A stretch of 64,000 nt of DNA from positions 1,302,001 through 1,366,000 of the forward strand of contig NZ_SGXJ01000002.1 of the NCBI RefSeq assembly GCF_004216905.1. Direction: 5' to 3'. Each line of letters begins with the position of its first letter. Position 1 is the stretch's first letter. This stretch comes from Kribbella sp. VKM Ac-2569 (GTDB lineage: Bacteria > Actinomycetota > Actinomycetes > Propionibacteriales > Kribbellaceae). A model generated the notes under the pieces. That model did not search any database. It saw only the letters and a list, made by a program, of their open reading frames with translations, and was not told the DNA's origin. A program made the position numbers and the translations under genes. Shown piece by piece: positions 26,222 to 34,198 of this stretch.

Positions 26222-27135
26222 CGACCGTGCGCTCGCTCCCCGATCCCGAGGCGCTGGCCGCCGAGCTCGGCACCCACTACCACCTCGCCTTCACCAGTTG
26301 CACCCTGCTCCGTTCGCTGGTGAACGACGTCTACGAGCTGGCGACGGACGACGCCCGCTACGTCCTCAAGCTCTATCGGTACGGCGGCCGCGGGCCGGAC
26401 GAAATCCGTTGGGAGACAGGGCTTTCGGAGCATCTGCGCGCGTCCGGCGTACTCGCTCCACCGGTCCTCCCACTGCCCGATGGGGACACCGTCGGCCTCC
26501 TCGAGACACCCGAAGGTCCCCGGCCGTTCACCCTGCTCGGGTACGTCGAGGGCACCAAGCCGCGACCGCCCTTCACCGACGAGTTGTACGCCGACTTCGG
26601 CTGGCAACTCGCCGCATTTCACGATGCCGCCGACAACTACACCTCGCCGTACTATCGGCCGCCGGCCGATCTCGTTCACCGGCTGGACCGGCCGCTCGAA
26701 GAAATCCTCGCCATGGACGACACGGAGGAAAACCTGCTCCGGTCTCTCGCCGGTGCTGTACGGAACAACCTCGCGCAGTACTCAAAGGCAGGAACCTGCC
26801 ACGGCGATGTCACGATGGACAATGTCTTGCTGACTAATCAGGGACTTCTGCTGCTCGATTTCGATCTCGCCGCGGTCGGTCCGTTGGCGGCGGATTTCGG
26901 CGGCGTCGCGACGACACCGCACTGGGACGCGTTCAAGTCGGCGTACGCCGCATGCCGCCCGATCACGCCCGAGGACGAGGCGGCGATCCCGTACCTGCAG
27001 GTCGCCGGCAGCATCTTCAACCTGTACTTCCACGTCGTCGACAAGCCACGCTGGCGCGGCGCCGAGTCGCGGGACGAGGGCTGGGCCGCGGCCGAGCTCG
27101 ACGGGCTGCGCGCGGCGGCCGACGTACTGCTCTGA
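26215..27135 (+). CDS. Aminoglycoside/choline phosphotransferase-family kinase
   Basis: A 306-residue kinase-fold protein that probably phosphorylates a small hydroxylated molecule. Motifs: nucleotide-site lysine in YVLKLYRYGG, the catalytic loop CHGDVTMDNVLL (Brenner motif H-G-D) and the metal-binding aspartate in LLLLDFDLAAVGP. A homoserine kinase-like or choline kinase-like role is as likely as antibiotic resistance. The GTG at 26215 is chosen; an equivalent in-frame GTG lies 21 nt upstream because the start region is duplicated. Single gene ahead of an orphan histidine kinase, with 78 nt between them. Confidence 0.8.
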   Translation: MIPTVRSLPDPEALAAELGTHYHLAFTSCTLLRSLVNDVYELATDDARYVLKLYRYGGRGPDEIRWETGLSEHLRASGVLAPPVLPLPDGDTVGLLETPEGPRPFTLLGYVEGTKPRPPFTDELYADFGWQLAAFHDAADNYTSPYYRPPADLVHRLDRPLEEILAMDDTEENLLRSLAGAVRNNLAQYSKAGTCHGDVTMDNVLLTNQGLLLLDFDLAAVGPLAADFGGVATTPHWDAFKSAYAACRPITPEDEAAIPYLQVAGSIFNLYFHVVDKPRWRGAESRDEGWAAAELDGLRAAADVLL

Positions 27136-27155
27136 CGTTCCCTGTTCTGGCTTCA

Positions 27156-27172
27156 CAGGAAGGTCCCAGGAA
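27156..27172 (+). promoter_or_regulatory. Direct repeat, possible OmpR-type operator
   Basis: CAGGAA at 27156-27161 and again at 27167-27172, exactly 11 bp apart, 42 bp before the histidine kinase start. One helical turn between direct half-sites is the usual layout for OmpR/PhoB-type regulators, suggesting control by the kinase's unlinked partner. Confidence 0.45.
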
Positions 27173-27213
27173 ACACGAAGCAGCCCTCAGGGCTGGCCGC
27201 ACATTCTGGGTGC

Positions 27214-28611
27214 ATGAGGGTCGCGGCGCGTTCGTTGAGTGTGCGGGTCGCGGCGGCGATGGTGCTGCTGGTCGCGGTGATGAGTCTCGTGATCGGCGCG
27301 CTGACGACCGCCGCGATCGGCTCGTACCTGACCAGGCAACTGGACGGAAAGGTCGCCGCCACCCAGAGCCGCGCGATCGGTGCGCTCAAGAACGGCGGCC
27401 CGCCGCCGGACGCCCCGCACGGGCAGGACGCGGGCACGGTGACGTTGTACGTCACCCCGACCGGCGCGGCAGGCGATGTGATCACCGCCGACGGGAAGCT
27501 GACCGGACTCAGCGACCAGGCGGTTGGCGTACTCGACGATGTGACTGCAGGCGAGAACAGTGCGGTCGACCTGCCCGATCTCGGCGAGTACCGGGTGCAC
27601 GCGTCCAGCGTCGAAGCGGTGACCGTGATCACCGGGCTCCCGACCAAGGACATCCAGAACACGATCAACAGCCTGGTCGGGTGGGAGGCGCTCTTCGGCG
27701 GAATCGGCGTGCTCACCGCGGGCGGCGTCGCGGTGTTCGTCGTACGGCGTCAACTGCGGCCGCTGCGCCGGGTCGCGCAGACCGCCCGCGAGGTGGCCGG
27801 TCTGCCGCTCGACACCGGCGAGATCGGGATGACCGCACGGGTGCCGGACCAGCTCACGGACGAACGCACCGAGGTCGGCCAGGTCGCGGTCGCGCTGAAC
27901 ACACTGCTCGGTCACATGGAGAACGCCCTCGACGCGCGGCATCGCAGCGAGCAGCAGGTCCGGCAGTTCGTCGCGGACGCCTCGCACGAGCTGCGTACGC
28001 CGCTGACCACGATTCACGGTTACGCCCAGCTGAGCCTGCATCAGGGCGATCCCGAACTGTTCACGCACGCGATGGGCAAGGTCCTGGTCGAGACCAGCCG
28101 GATGGCATCACTGGTCGAGGACCTCCTGCTCCTCGCCCGCCTGGACGCGGGCCGGCCGCTCGACAGCCGCCCGGTCGACCTGTCCCGGCTCGCCCTCGAC
28201 TCGGTGACTGACGCGCGCATCGTTGCCCCCAGCCACCATTGGGAGCTCGACCTGCCGGCCGAACCGATCATCGTGATCGGCGATGAGCAGCGCCTGCATC
28301 AGGTCGTCGCCAACCTGCTCACCAACGCCCGCCGGCACACCCCACCCGGCACCACGGTCACCGTCGCCGCCACCAGCAGCGACCGCTCCGCCCTACTCAC
28401 CATCCACGACGACGGCCCTGGCATCCCCGCCGACCTGCTCCCCAACGTCTTCCAGCGCTTCACCCGAGCCGACACCGCCCGCAACCGAGCCACCGGCGGC
28501 GCCGGCCTAGGCCTCTCCCTGGCCCAGTCCATAACCCAAGCCCACCAAGGCACCCTCACCCTCACCTCAACCCCCGGCAACACCAACTTCACCCTCGCCC
28601 TCCCCCGCTGA
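27214..28611 (+). CDS. Orphan sensor histidine kinase (HAMP-HisKA-HATPase)
   Basis: A 465-residue transmembrane kinase. Membrane helices at about 13-38 and 155-175 enclose a sensor domain of about 115 residues. The HAMP segment follows (VVRRQLRPLRRVAQTAREVA), then the phosphorylation site in VADASHELRTPLTTIHGYAQ, and an ATPase domain with VVANLLTNARRHTP, HDDGPGIPADLLPNVFQRF and GGAGLGLSLAQSI. A kinase of this class normally has an OmpR-family regulator next to it, but none lies on either side, so the partner is elsewhere. The direct repeat just upstream may be the partner's binding site. Confidence 0.92.
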   Translation: MRVAARSLSVRVAAAMVLLVAVMSLVIGALTTAAIGSYLTRQLDGKVAATQSRAIGALKNGGPPPDAPHGQDAGTVTLYVTPTGAAGDVITADGKLTGLSDQAVGVLDDVTAGENSAVDLPDLGEYRVHASSVEAVTVITGLPTKDIQNTINSLVGWEALFGGIGVLTAGGVAVFVVRRQLRPLRRVAQTAREVAGLPLDTGEIGMTARVPDQLTDERTEVGQVAVALNTLLGHMENALDARHRSEQQVRQFVADASHELRTPLTTIHGYAQLSLHQGDPELFTHAMGKVLVETSRMASLVEDLLLLARLDAGRPLDSRPVDLSRLALDSVTDARIVAPSHHWELDLPAEPIIVIGDEQRLHQVVANLLTNARRHTPPGTTVTVAATSSDRSALLTIHDDGPGIPADLLPNVFQRFTRADTARNRATGGAGLGLSLAQSITQAHQGTLTLTSTPGNTNFTLALPR

Positions 28612-28618
28612 GCCGCCA

Positions 28619-28700
28619 TTTGCCTTGTTGACCCCAATTTGCCTGGCTCACCCACCAATTTGCCTGGCTCACCCACCAATTTGCTTGGCCCACCCACCAA
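28619..28700. repeat. Tandem 21-bp repeat array
   Basis: TTTGCCTGGCTCACCCACCAA occurs perfectly at 28638-28658 and 28659-28679, with a two-substitution copy at 28680-28700 and a degenerate 19-nt copy at 28619-28637. The array begins 8 bp after the kinase stop. The third copy is also the left arm of the hairpin at 28680-28764. Confidence 0.9.
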
Positions 28701-28764
28701 GTTGGGGGTCCACCACCCTGGTTGCGGGTGTGGAACCCCCCATTTGGTGGGTGGACCAGGCAAA
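28680..28764. terminator. Long hairpin built from the 21-bp repeat, between convergent genes
   Basis: 28680-28709 pairs with 28735-28764 over 30 positions with 4 mismatches; the loop is 25 nt. The right arm is an inverted copy of the tandem repeat unit. It lies between two convergent genes and probably terminates both. Confidence 0.7.
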
Positions 28765-28804
28765 TGCGGGGCCGGCGGGACTTGGCGGGGTGGTGAGGTG
28801 GCGG

Positions 28805-28840
28805 GGCTTGGGGTGGTGGGCTTGGGGTGGTGAGCTTGGG
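28805..28840. repeat. 14-bp tandem repeat
   Basis: GGCTTGGGGTGGTG occurs at 28805-28818 and 28819-28832, followed by a degenerate third copy that runs up to the stop of the DUF6807 gene. Confidence 0.75.
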
Positions 28841-29752
28841 TTAGGTAGCTAGGGCTTTTTGGGCTTGGGCTGCTAGGGACTTGGCGCGGTTGTCGTCGGT
28901 TAGGCCGTCGGCTATGAGTACGGCGTACCGGAGGCGGAGGGTGTCGTTGGCGGGGAAGGGGAGTTCCTCGGTGAAGAACGGGGCGGGGCAGACCGCGGCG
29001 AAGTCCTCCGAGCGGACGAACCACTCCGGTGGGTGGCGGACGTTGTCGGCCGCGTCGGCGACGATGATGGTCGACGCGGTGTCGGTCTCGTCCTGGCGGG
29101 CGGTGAAACCCATCCACGGTGCGCGCTGCCCACGAAGCTCGTCCCCGCCCTTGCCCTGCGGCGCAAGGATCGTGCCATTCGTGAACGAGCGCGGCCCCCG
29201 CCAGAACAACCCGCCGTACCCGGCGTTCGGCCGTCCGGCCGTAGTCGGGCTGCCGATCTGGATGAGTTCGCCGGAGACGTTCGTCATCGCGGTCTCGTAG
29301 ACCAGCACCCAACCGTCGTCCGCGAGCCGCACAGTGATCGTGCGGACCTCGTCGACGACATGCTCACCGCCCTGCCTGTGCCACGACAAGTGGTGCGCGA
29401 ACCGGACCTGATCATCGGACACGTCCAGCGCGTCGACCCGGTCGTGGTCCTGCGAGCCGTTGTTGTCGAGCGGCTTGTACCCGTTCTCCTTGGTGTACGT
29501 CGGACCGCCCCAGAAGTTGTCGTGCCCGAAGTGCGGCAACGACCAGGACATGCCCTTGTGCCACAGGTGGTCCCACGGGCGGTACACGCTGACCAGGTCC
29601 CCGGTCAGCGTCCGGATCGGGTGGAAGTACGGCCGCGGCGACTCGTACTGCGGGTCGTCCGCCTTGTACACATAGGTGAACAGCTCGCCGCCGCCCGCCG
29701 TGACCTGGATCGACCGGCCGACAGCGTGGTTGCAGCCGAGGTTCTGCGTCAT
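28841..29752 (-). CDS. DUF6807 (PmoA-like) family protein
   Basis: A 303-residue protein of a family often found beside Gfo/Idh/MocA dehydrogenases and TIM-barrel sugar enzymes. Recognisable stretches: YFHPIRTLTGDLVSVYRPWDH with LWHKGMSWSLPHF, and GRPNAGYGGLFWRGPRSF. The composition suggests a beta-sandwich and there is no signal peptide, so it acts in the cytoplasm. The biochemical role is not established; hydrolysis or elimination of an oxidised sugar derivative is a reasonable guess. The start overlaps the dehydrogenase stop by one base (TGATG). It is the last gene of the minus-strand sugar operon. Confidence 0.75.
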   Translation of the reverse strand: MTQNLGCNHAVGRSIQVTAGGGELFTYVYKADDPQYESPRPYFHPIRTLTGDLVSVYRPWDHLWHKGMSWSLPHFGHDNFWGGPTYTKENGYKPLDNNGSQDHDRVDALDVSDDQVRFAHHLSWHRQGGEHVVDEVRTITVRLADDGWVLVYETAMTNVSGELIQIGSPTTAGRPNAGYGGLFWRGPRSFTNGTILAPQGKGGDELRGQRAPWMGFTARQDETDTASTIIVADAADNVRHPPEWFVRSEDFAAVCPAPFFTEELPFPANDTLRLRYAVLIADGLTDDNRAKSLAAQAQKALAT

Positions 29753-30870
29753 CAGCTCTCCCGTTCCACTGGTTTCGTCCATGGCGCCCCGATCTCGCTG
29801 AACAACGCCAGCTCGTCCGAGGCCCGGTCGATCCAGTTCTCGACGTCGAGAACGATCGGCCGGCGCTCCAGTCCTTCGCCTTCCCAACGCACCAGCTCGG
29901 GCGGGATCGCCACCGGGTCCGCCGCCGTCCGCACCGCCTCGACCACGCGGGTGAACCCACCCGTCGCGGCCAGCGGCACGTACAACGGGACCGTCGGATC
30001 CGCCCGATGCGCGAGCAGGTTCTCCAAGAGATCAGCTCTGCCGTACTTCGTGTCGTCGATCAGGTCCGACTGGTACGTCAGGACCGCACGCCCCTCCGAC
30101 CCGTGCACGATCACCGTCGCCTCGAGATGATCGATCGCGCACAACGTCACCGCGATCAGGATCGGCGTACCGCGGCTGGTCGTGATCCGCACCGCGGAGG
30201 TGTCGTCGGACTCGATCGGGTTCGCGCGGTACAACTCGGTCTCGATCGACCGTACGTCGTCCACGCCGGTCGAACCGTCCAGCAGCAGAGCCGCCGCGGC
30301 CGCATGCGCGAGCGGGTTCGTCACCGCACCGTCGACGACATCGACGCCGTCGAGCCGCCGTCTGCCGGACCAGCGCGCGCGCTGGAAGTACCGGGCTTTG
30401 CGCACCCACTTCCCCACCGCGCTGATGCCCCGAATCTCGCCGAGCTGACCTTCGGCGACCATCGCCGCCAGCTTCAGCGTGGCCTCGGACGCCTGCGCCT
30501 GAAAGCCCACCTGACACGCTCGCCCGGTCTCGGCCACCACCGCGGACAACTGCTCGAACTCGGCCATCGACGCCGTCGGCGGCTTCTCCAGCAGTACGTC
30601 GGCGCCCGCACGCATCGCCAGCTCGGCCAGCGGGACGTGGGTCTGGATCGGCGTACAGATCACCACGACGTCGACCTCGGTCGCCGCGAGCAACTCGTCC
30701 AGGCCGCTGAAGACCTGGACGCTCGCGGGCAGGTCGTCCGCGCCCTGCGGATCGGCGACCGCTACCAGCTCGGCCCGGCCGGCCTCCGCCAGCCGGGCGA
30801 CGTTGCGTACATGGGAGGCTCCGTGGCCGTGGATTCCCACCACGGCCACGCGGGCCCCCGTCATCGACAA
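29752..30870 (-). CDS. Gfo/Idh/MocA family oxidoreductase
   Basis: A 372-residue NAD(P)-dependent sugar dehydrogenase-family protein. The Rossmann fold begins at RVAVVGIHGHGASHVRNVAR, a variant of the GxGxxG loop with histidines; VDVVVICTPIQTHVPLAE and the EKP motif in DVLLEKPPTASMAEF are as expected. The C-terminal part carries the substrate-side beta-sheet domain. It probably oxidises or reduces a hydroxyl of the imported sugar. Coupled to the DUF6807 gene downstream and 19 nt after the binding-protein gene. A second in-frame ATG two codons in is an alternative start. Confidence 0.88.
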   Translation of the reverse strand: MSMTGARVAVVGIHGHGASHVRNVARLAEAGRAELVAVADPQGADDLPASVQVFSGLDELLAATEVDVVVICTPIQTHVPLAELAMRAGADVLLEKPPTASMAEFEQLSAVVAETGRACQVGFQAQASEATLKLAAMVAEGQLGEIRGISAVGKWVRKARYFQRARWSGRRRLDGVDVVDGAVTNPLAHAAAAALLLDGSTGVDDVRSIETELYRANPIESDDTSAVRITTSRGTPILIAVTLCAIDHLEATVIVHGSEGRAVLTYQSDLIDDTKYGRADLLENLLAHRADPTVPLYVPLAATGGFTRVVEAVRTAADPVAIPPELVRWEGEGLERRPIVLDVENWIDRASDELALFSEIGAPWTKPVERES

Positions 30871-30889
30871 TCAGTTGCCGTCAGCAACA

Positions 30890-32200
30890 CTATTTGAGCT
30901 CCCCGTTGACCTCGTCCAGGAACGCCTTGGCGGCCGCCTCCGGCGCCTGCCGCCCGAACAGTACCTCGGTCGTGTACCGCTGGATGATCTTCTCCACCTG
31001 GCCGCCACCGACCGGCGGCGCCGGCGACGGGTCACCGAGATCCTGCTTGATGTCCTGGATGAACTTCGCGGTCGCGGCGTCTTCCGGCTTCAGCTTCGGC
31101 GTCACCTCGGCGCGGACCTCGGTGTTCGGCGGCACGCCCCGCTCGGCGAGCAGTACGCCACCGGCGGCGGGGTTGTTGGCCAGGTAGTTCACGAACTCCG
31201 TGGCCTCCTTCTGGTGCTTCGACCGCGCCGAGATCGACCAGAACATCGAGCCCTTGTAGTACGAGCCGTTCTTCGCGGCCTGGCCGTCGGGGCTCGGGAT
31301 CCGCAGCAGCTTCAGCTGCTGGCCGGTCGCCTTGCTGAAGGCCACCAGCTGGTTGCTCCAGATGAAGCTCATCGCGAGCTTGCCGGTCGCGAACGCCGAC
31401 TGGTCGAGCGACGCGTTCATGTCCTGCGAGATCGCCTCGGCCGACGGGATCGCCTTCGCGTCCCGGAGCTTCAGTATGTACTTGAAGAAGTCGGTCGTCT
31501 TCTCCGGTGAGACGCCGACCTTGCCGTCCTTCGTCCAGAGCGACTCGCCGTTCTGCCGGGCCCACAGGTTCAGGCCGGCCTCGTTGGTACCGAGTGCGCC
31601 GGTGCCGGTGACCTTGCCGCCGGTCTTGGTGGTGATCTCCGCGGCCGTCTTCGCGAAGTCGTCCCAGGTCCAGGTCTTGTCGTCCGGGATCGGCACGCCG
31701 GCGGTCTTGAAGGCCGCCGGGTTCACGACCACCGCGAACGAGTTGATGCCGGCGTTCAGCCCGTACAGGCCGCCGTCGAACTCACCGGCGCCGAGCGTGT
31801 CCGGCTCGAACTTGCCGGTGTCCAGGCCGTCGGCCTTCTTCAGGTCGAGCAGCGCGCCGCGGTCGGCGTACTCGCGCAGGTACTTCTCGTCCATCTGGAT
31901 GATGTCCGGCGCGTCGTTCGCCGCGACCGTGGTGGCGAGCTTGTCCCAGTAGCCGGACCACTCGCCGAACTCGCCCTTGATCGTGACGTTCGGATGGTCC
32001 TTCTGGTACGCGTCGATCACCTGCTGGGTGAGCTTCGTCCTGGTGTCCGACCCCCACCAGGTGAATCGGAGCGTGACCTTGCCGCCGTCGGAGGACGACG
32101 ACGCACCACCGGAGTCGCCGCCGCAGGCGCTCGCCGCCAGCAGCGTGACGGTGACCGCGGCGGCGGTCAGGGCCCGTAGGCCACGTGGGATGTGCCTCAT
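30890..32200 (-). CDS. Sugar ABC transporter substrate-binding lipoprotein
   Basis: A 436-residue family 1 solute-binding protein anchored outside the membrane. The signal peptide ends in a lipobox LLAASAC followed by GGDSGG. Typical cluster B sugar-binding features are VTLRFTWWGSD, NVTIKGEFGEWSGYWDKLAT and ANDAPDIIQMDEKYL. The ATG at 32200 is chosen because AAAGG lies 8 nt upstream; an in-frame GTG three codons earlier overlaps that site. It is the third gene of the operon, after its two permeases, which is less common than binding-protein-first order. Confidence 0.92.
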   Translation of the reverse strand: MRHIPRGLRALTAAAVTVTLLAASACGGDSGGASSSSDGGKVTLRFTWWGSDTRTKLTQQVIDAYQKDHPNVTIKGEFGEWSGYWDKLATTVAANDAPDIIQMDEKYLREYADRGALLDLKKADGLDTGKFEPDTLGAGEFDGGLYGLNAGINSFAVVVNPAAFKTAGVPIPDDKTWTWDDFAKTAAEITTKTGGKVTGTGALGTNEAGLNLWARQNGESLWTKDGKVGVSPEKTTDFFKYILKLRDAKAIPSAEAISQDMNASLDQSAFATGKLAMSFIWSNQLVAFSKATGQQLKLLRIPSPDGQAAKNGSYYKGSMFWSISARSKHQKEATEFVNYLANNPAAGGVLLAERGVPPNTEVRAEVTPKLKPEDAATAKFIQDIKQDLGDPSPAPPVGGGQVEKIIQRYTTEVLFGRQAPEAAAKAFLDEVNGELK

Positions 32201-32219
32201 GAGGTGCACCTTTCAGGGG

Positions 32220-33104
32220 TTACTTGATGCCGGTGGTCGCGATGCCCTTGATCAGGAACCGCTGGCCGAGCAGGAAGGCGAGGAAGACCGGGACGAGGGA
32301 GACGACCGACATCGCGAACATCGAGCCCCAGGACGAACTGGAGGTCGAGTCGACGAACGACCGCAGTGCGACCGGGACGGTGTACATGTGCGGGTCGGTC
32401 AGGTAGATCAGCTGGCTGAAGAAGTCGTTCCAGGTCCAGATGAACGTGAAGATCGTCGTGGTGGCGAGCGCCGGGATCATCAGCGGAAGGATGATCCGGC
32501 CGAAGATCGAGGCCTTGCCGCAGCCGTCGATCCGGGCGGCCTCGTCCAACTCCCGCGGGATACCGCGGATGAACTGCACCATCAGGAACACGAAGAACGC
32601 GTCCGTGGCGAGCAGCTTCGGCACGATCAGCGGCAGCACCGTGTTGATCCAGCCCAGGTTCGAGAACAGGATGTACTGCGGCACGATCACCACGTGGATC
32701 GGCAGCATGATGCTCAGCAGCATGATCGCGAACCAGAACTTCTTGCCGCTGAACTCCAGCCGGGCGAACGCGTACGCCGCCATCGAGCAGGACACCAGGT
32801 TGCCGATGATCGAGCCGAGCACGACGACCGCCGAGTTCAGCAGGTAGCGCGTGAACGGCTCGGTCAGCGCGTGCCAGCCGACCCGGTAGTTCTCGATCCG
32901 CAGGTCCTTCACCAGGATCCCGGGATCGCGGAAGATCTCGTTGCCCGGTCGCAGCGAGCTGACGACCATCCAGATCACCGGGTACAGCATCACCAGCGCG
33001 GAGCCGGCCAGCAGCACGTGGATCACCAGCGGCCGGATCCTTGCCCAGGTGATGGCGCCGGTACGCCCGGCGGTGACTGTCGTGCGGAGCGTTTCAGTCG
33101 TCAT
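32220..33104 (-). CDS. Carbohydrate ABC transporter permease (MalG type)
   Basis: A 294-residue inner-membrane permease with six predicted helices. The EAA loop that docks the ATPase is IPRELDEAARIDGCGKASIF, near residue 190. The end FLIKGIATTGIK is the usual MalG-type terminus (…GLTAGAVKG in others). Its start overlaps the upstream permease gene by 11 nt. No ATP-binding subunit is encoded in the operon, so a shared MsiK-like ATPase is expected. Confidence 0.92.
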   Translation of the reverse strand: MTTETLRTTVTAGRTGAITWARIRPLVIHVLLAGSALVMLYPVIWMVVSSLRPGNEIFRDPGILVKDLRIENYRVGWHALTEPFTRYLLNSAVVVLGSIIGNLVSCSMAAYAFARLEFSGKKFWFAIMLLSIMLPIHVVIVPQYILFSNLGWINTVLPLIVPKLLATDAFFVFLMVQFIRGIPRELDEAARIDGCGKASIFGRIILPLMIPALATTTIFTFIWTWNDFFSQLIYLTDPHMYTVPVALRSFVDSTSSSSWGSMFAMSVVSLVPVFLAFLLGQRFLIKGIATTGIK

Positions 33105-34017
33105 AGAACACCCAGTACTTCGAGGCGAAGAAGTTCGCGGCGGTGAAGACCCCGATGATCACGAGCAGGAACCACGCCATCGCGGAGGCGTAGCCCATGT
33201 CGAAGTTCCCGAAGCCCCGGTCGTAGAGGTACAGCGTGAAGAACATCGTCGAGTCCGACGGTCCGCCGCTGCCCCCGGAGACGACGAACGCCTGGGTGAA
33301 CGACTGGAACGCGTGGATGATCTGCAGCACCAGGTTGAAGAAGATGATCGGCGTCAGCAGCGGCAGCGTGATGCTGAAGAACCGTCGCAGTACGCCGGCG
33401 CCGTCGACGGACGCGGCCTCGTAGTACATCGTCGGGATCTGCCGCAGTCCGGCCAGGAAGATCACCATCGGCGATCCGAACGTCCAGACGTTCAGTACGA
33501 CGAGGGTGCCGAGCGCCGTACTCGGGTCGGAGATCCAGCCCTTGCCCTCGATGCCGAACACGTCCAGCACCTGGTTGAGCAGGCCCGTGGTGCCGAACAC
33601 CTGCCGCCAGAGGATCGCGATCGCGACACTCGAGCCGAGCAGCGACGGCAGGTAGAACACCGAACGGTAGAACGCCATACCGCGGACGCCGCGGTCGAGT
33701 ACGACGGCCAGCAGCAGGGCGATCGCCAACTGCAGCGGGACCGAGACGAACACGTAGGTGAAGGTCACTCGGAGCGAGTTGTGCAGCCGCTCGTCGGACA
33801 GCATCCGGGTGAAGTTCTCCAGGCCGATCCACTTCGGCGCCTGGATCAGGTTGTAGTCCGTGAAGGACAGGTACAGCGAGGCCACCATCGGCCCGATCGT
33901 GATCAGGAACAGCCCCAGCAACCACGGCGCCAGGAAGAGATATCCGGCCAGGTTGTCCTTCTTCTGACCTACCGGCTTCTTTCCCCGGAGACTGCCCAGC
34001 TCGCCCAGCGCACTCAT
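33094..34017 (-). CDS. Carbohydrate ABC transporter permease (MalF type)
   Basis: A 307-residue permease and first gene of the five-gene minus-strand operon. The N-terminus MSALGELGSLRGKKPVGQKK is cytoplasmic, followed by AGYLFLAPWLLGLFLITIGP (helix 1). The EAA loop includes YYEAASVDGAGVLRRFF. The ATG at 34017 is chosen because AAGGTGG precedes it by a few bases; an open frame runs further upstream across the operator region but is unlikely to be translated. Confidence 0.92.
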   Translation of the reverse strand: MSALGELGSLRGKKPVGQKKDNLAGYLFLAPWLLGLFLITIGPMVASLYLSFTDYNLIQAPKWIGLENFTRMLSDERLHNSLRVTFTYVFVSVPLQLAIALLLAVVLDRGVRGMAFYRSVFYLPSLLGSSVAIAILWRQVFGTTGLLNQVLDVFGIEGKGWISDPSTALGTLVVLNVWTFGSPMVIFLAGLRQIPTMYYEAASVDGAGVLRRFFSITLPLLTPIIFFNLVLQIIHAFQSFTQAFVVSGGSGGPSDSTMFFTLYLYDRGFGNFDMGYASAMAWFLLVIIGVFTAANFFASKYWVFYDD

Positions 34018-34030
34018 GGTCACCACCTTC

Positions 34031-34044
34031 GGAAAGCGCTTGCC
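34031..34044. promoter_or_regulatory. LacI-type operator upstream of the permease operon
   Basis: GGAAAGCGCTTGCC, 13 bp upstream of the ATG at 34017, is a CG-centred near-palindrome (AAGCGCTT core) of the kind bound by LacI-family repressors. It would block the minus-strand operon. Confidence 0.6.
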
Positions 34045-34066
34045 TTGGCCGGTCAAACTAGTACAA

Positions 34067-34078
34067 GAAACCGGTTCC
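34067..34078. promoter_or_regulatory. Second CG-centred palindrome
   Basis: GAAACCGGTTCC is an 11 of 12 type palindrome with a central CG, 50 bp upstream of the permease start. It may be a second operator of the divergent promoter region. Confidence 0.4.
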
Positions 34079-34131
34079 CGCAAGAGTTCATCGATGCAGG
34101 AAACGACCGGATCCGGACCCGCTGCGAGGTA

Positions 34132-34160
34132 TTGACAGGACAAAGTTGCGGGGCGACAGT
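34132..34160 (+). promoter_or_regulatory. Candidate promoter of the toroid gene
   Basis: TTGACA (34132-34137) and GACAGT (34155-34160) are separated by 17 bp. The -35 is perfect, the -10 is weak (3 of 6). Transcription would start just before the operator-like sequence at 34172-34185. Confidence 0.4.
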
Positions 34161-34171
34161 TCTGAGCGTTT

Positions 34172-34185
34172 GGCAACCGCTTACC
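34172..34185. promoter_or_regulatory. LacI-type operator-like sequence before the toroid gene
   Basis: GGCAACCGCTTACC resembles the operator at 34031-34044 (both GGnAAnCG-centred) and lies 13 bp before the ATG at 34199, where a bound repressor would block initiation. Confidence 0.4.
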
Positions 34186-34198
34186 GATGGAGATCCCG

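Noticed and set aside
26215..27135. Antibiotic resistance gene (aminoglycoside phosphotransferase).
   Set aside because: The family fold is shared with choline, homoserine and other kinases; nothing in the sequence or context shows a resistance role.
28299..29312. A minus-strand frame with repeats such as GEPGKLVGEPGKLVG across the 21-bp repeat array.
   Set aside because: The repeats come from the 21-bp DNA period in an intergenic hairpin region; the rest is out of frame with the DUF6807 and kinase genes.
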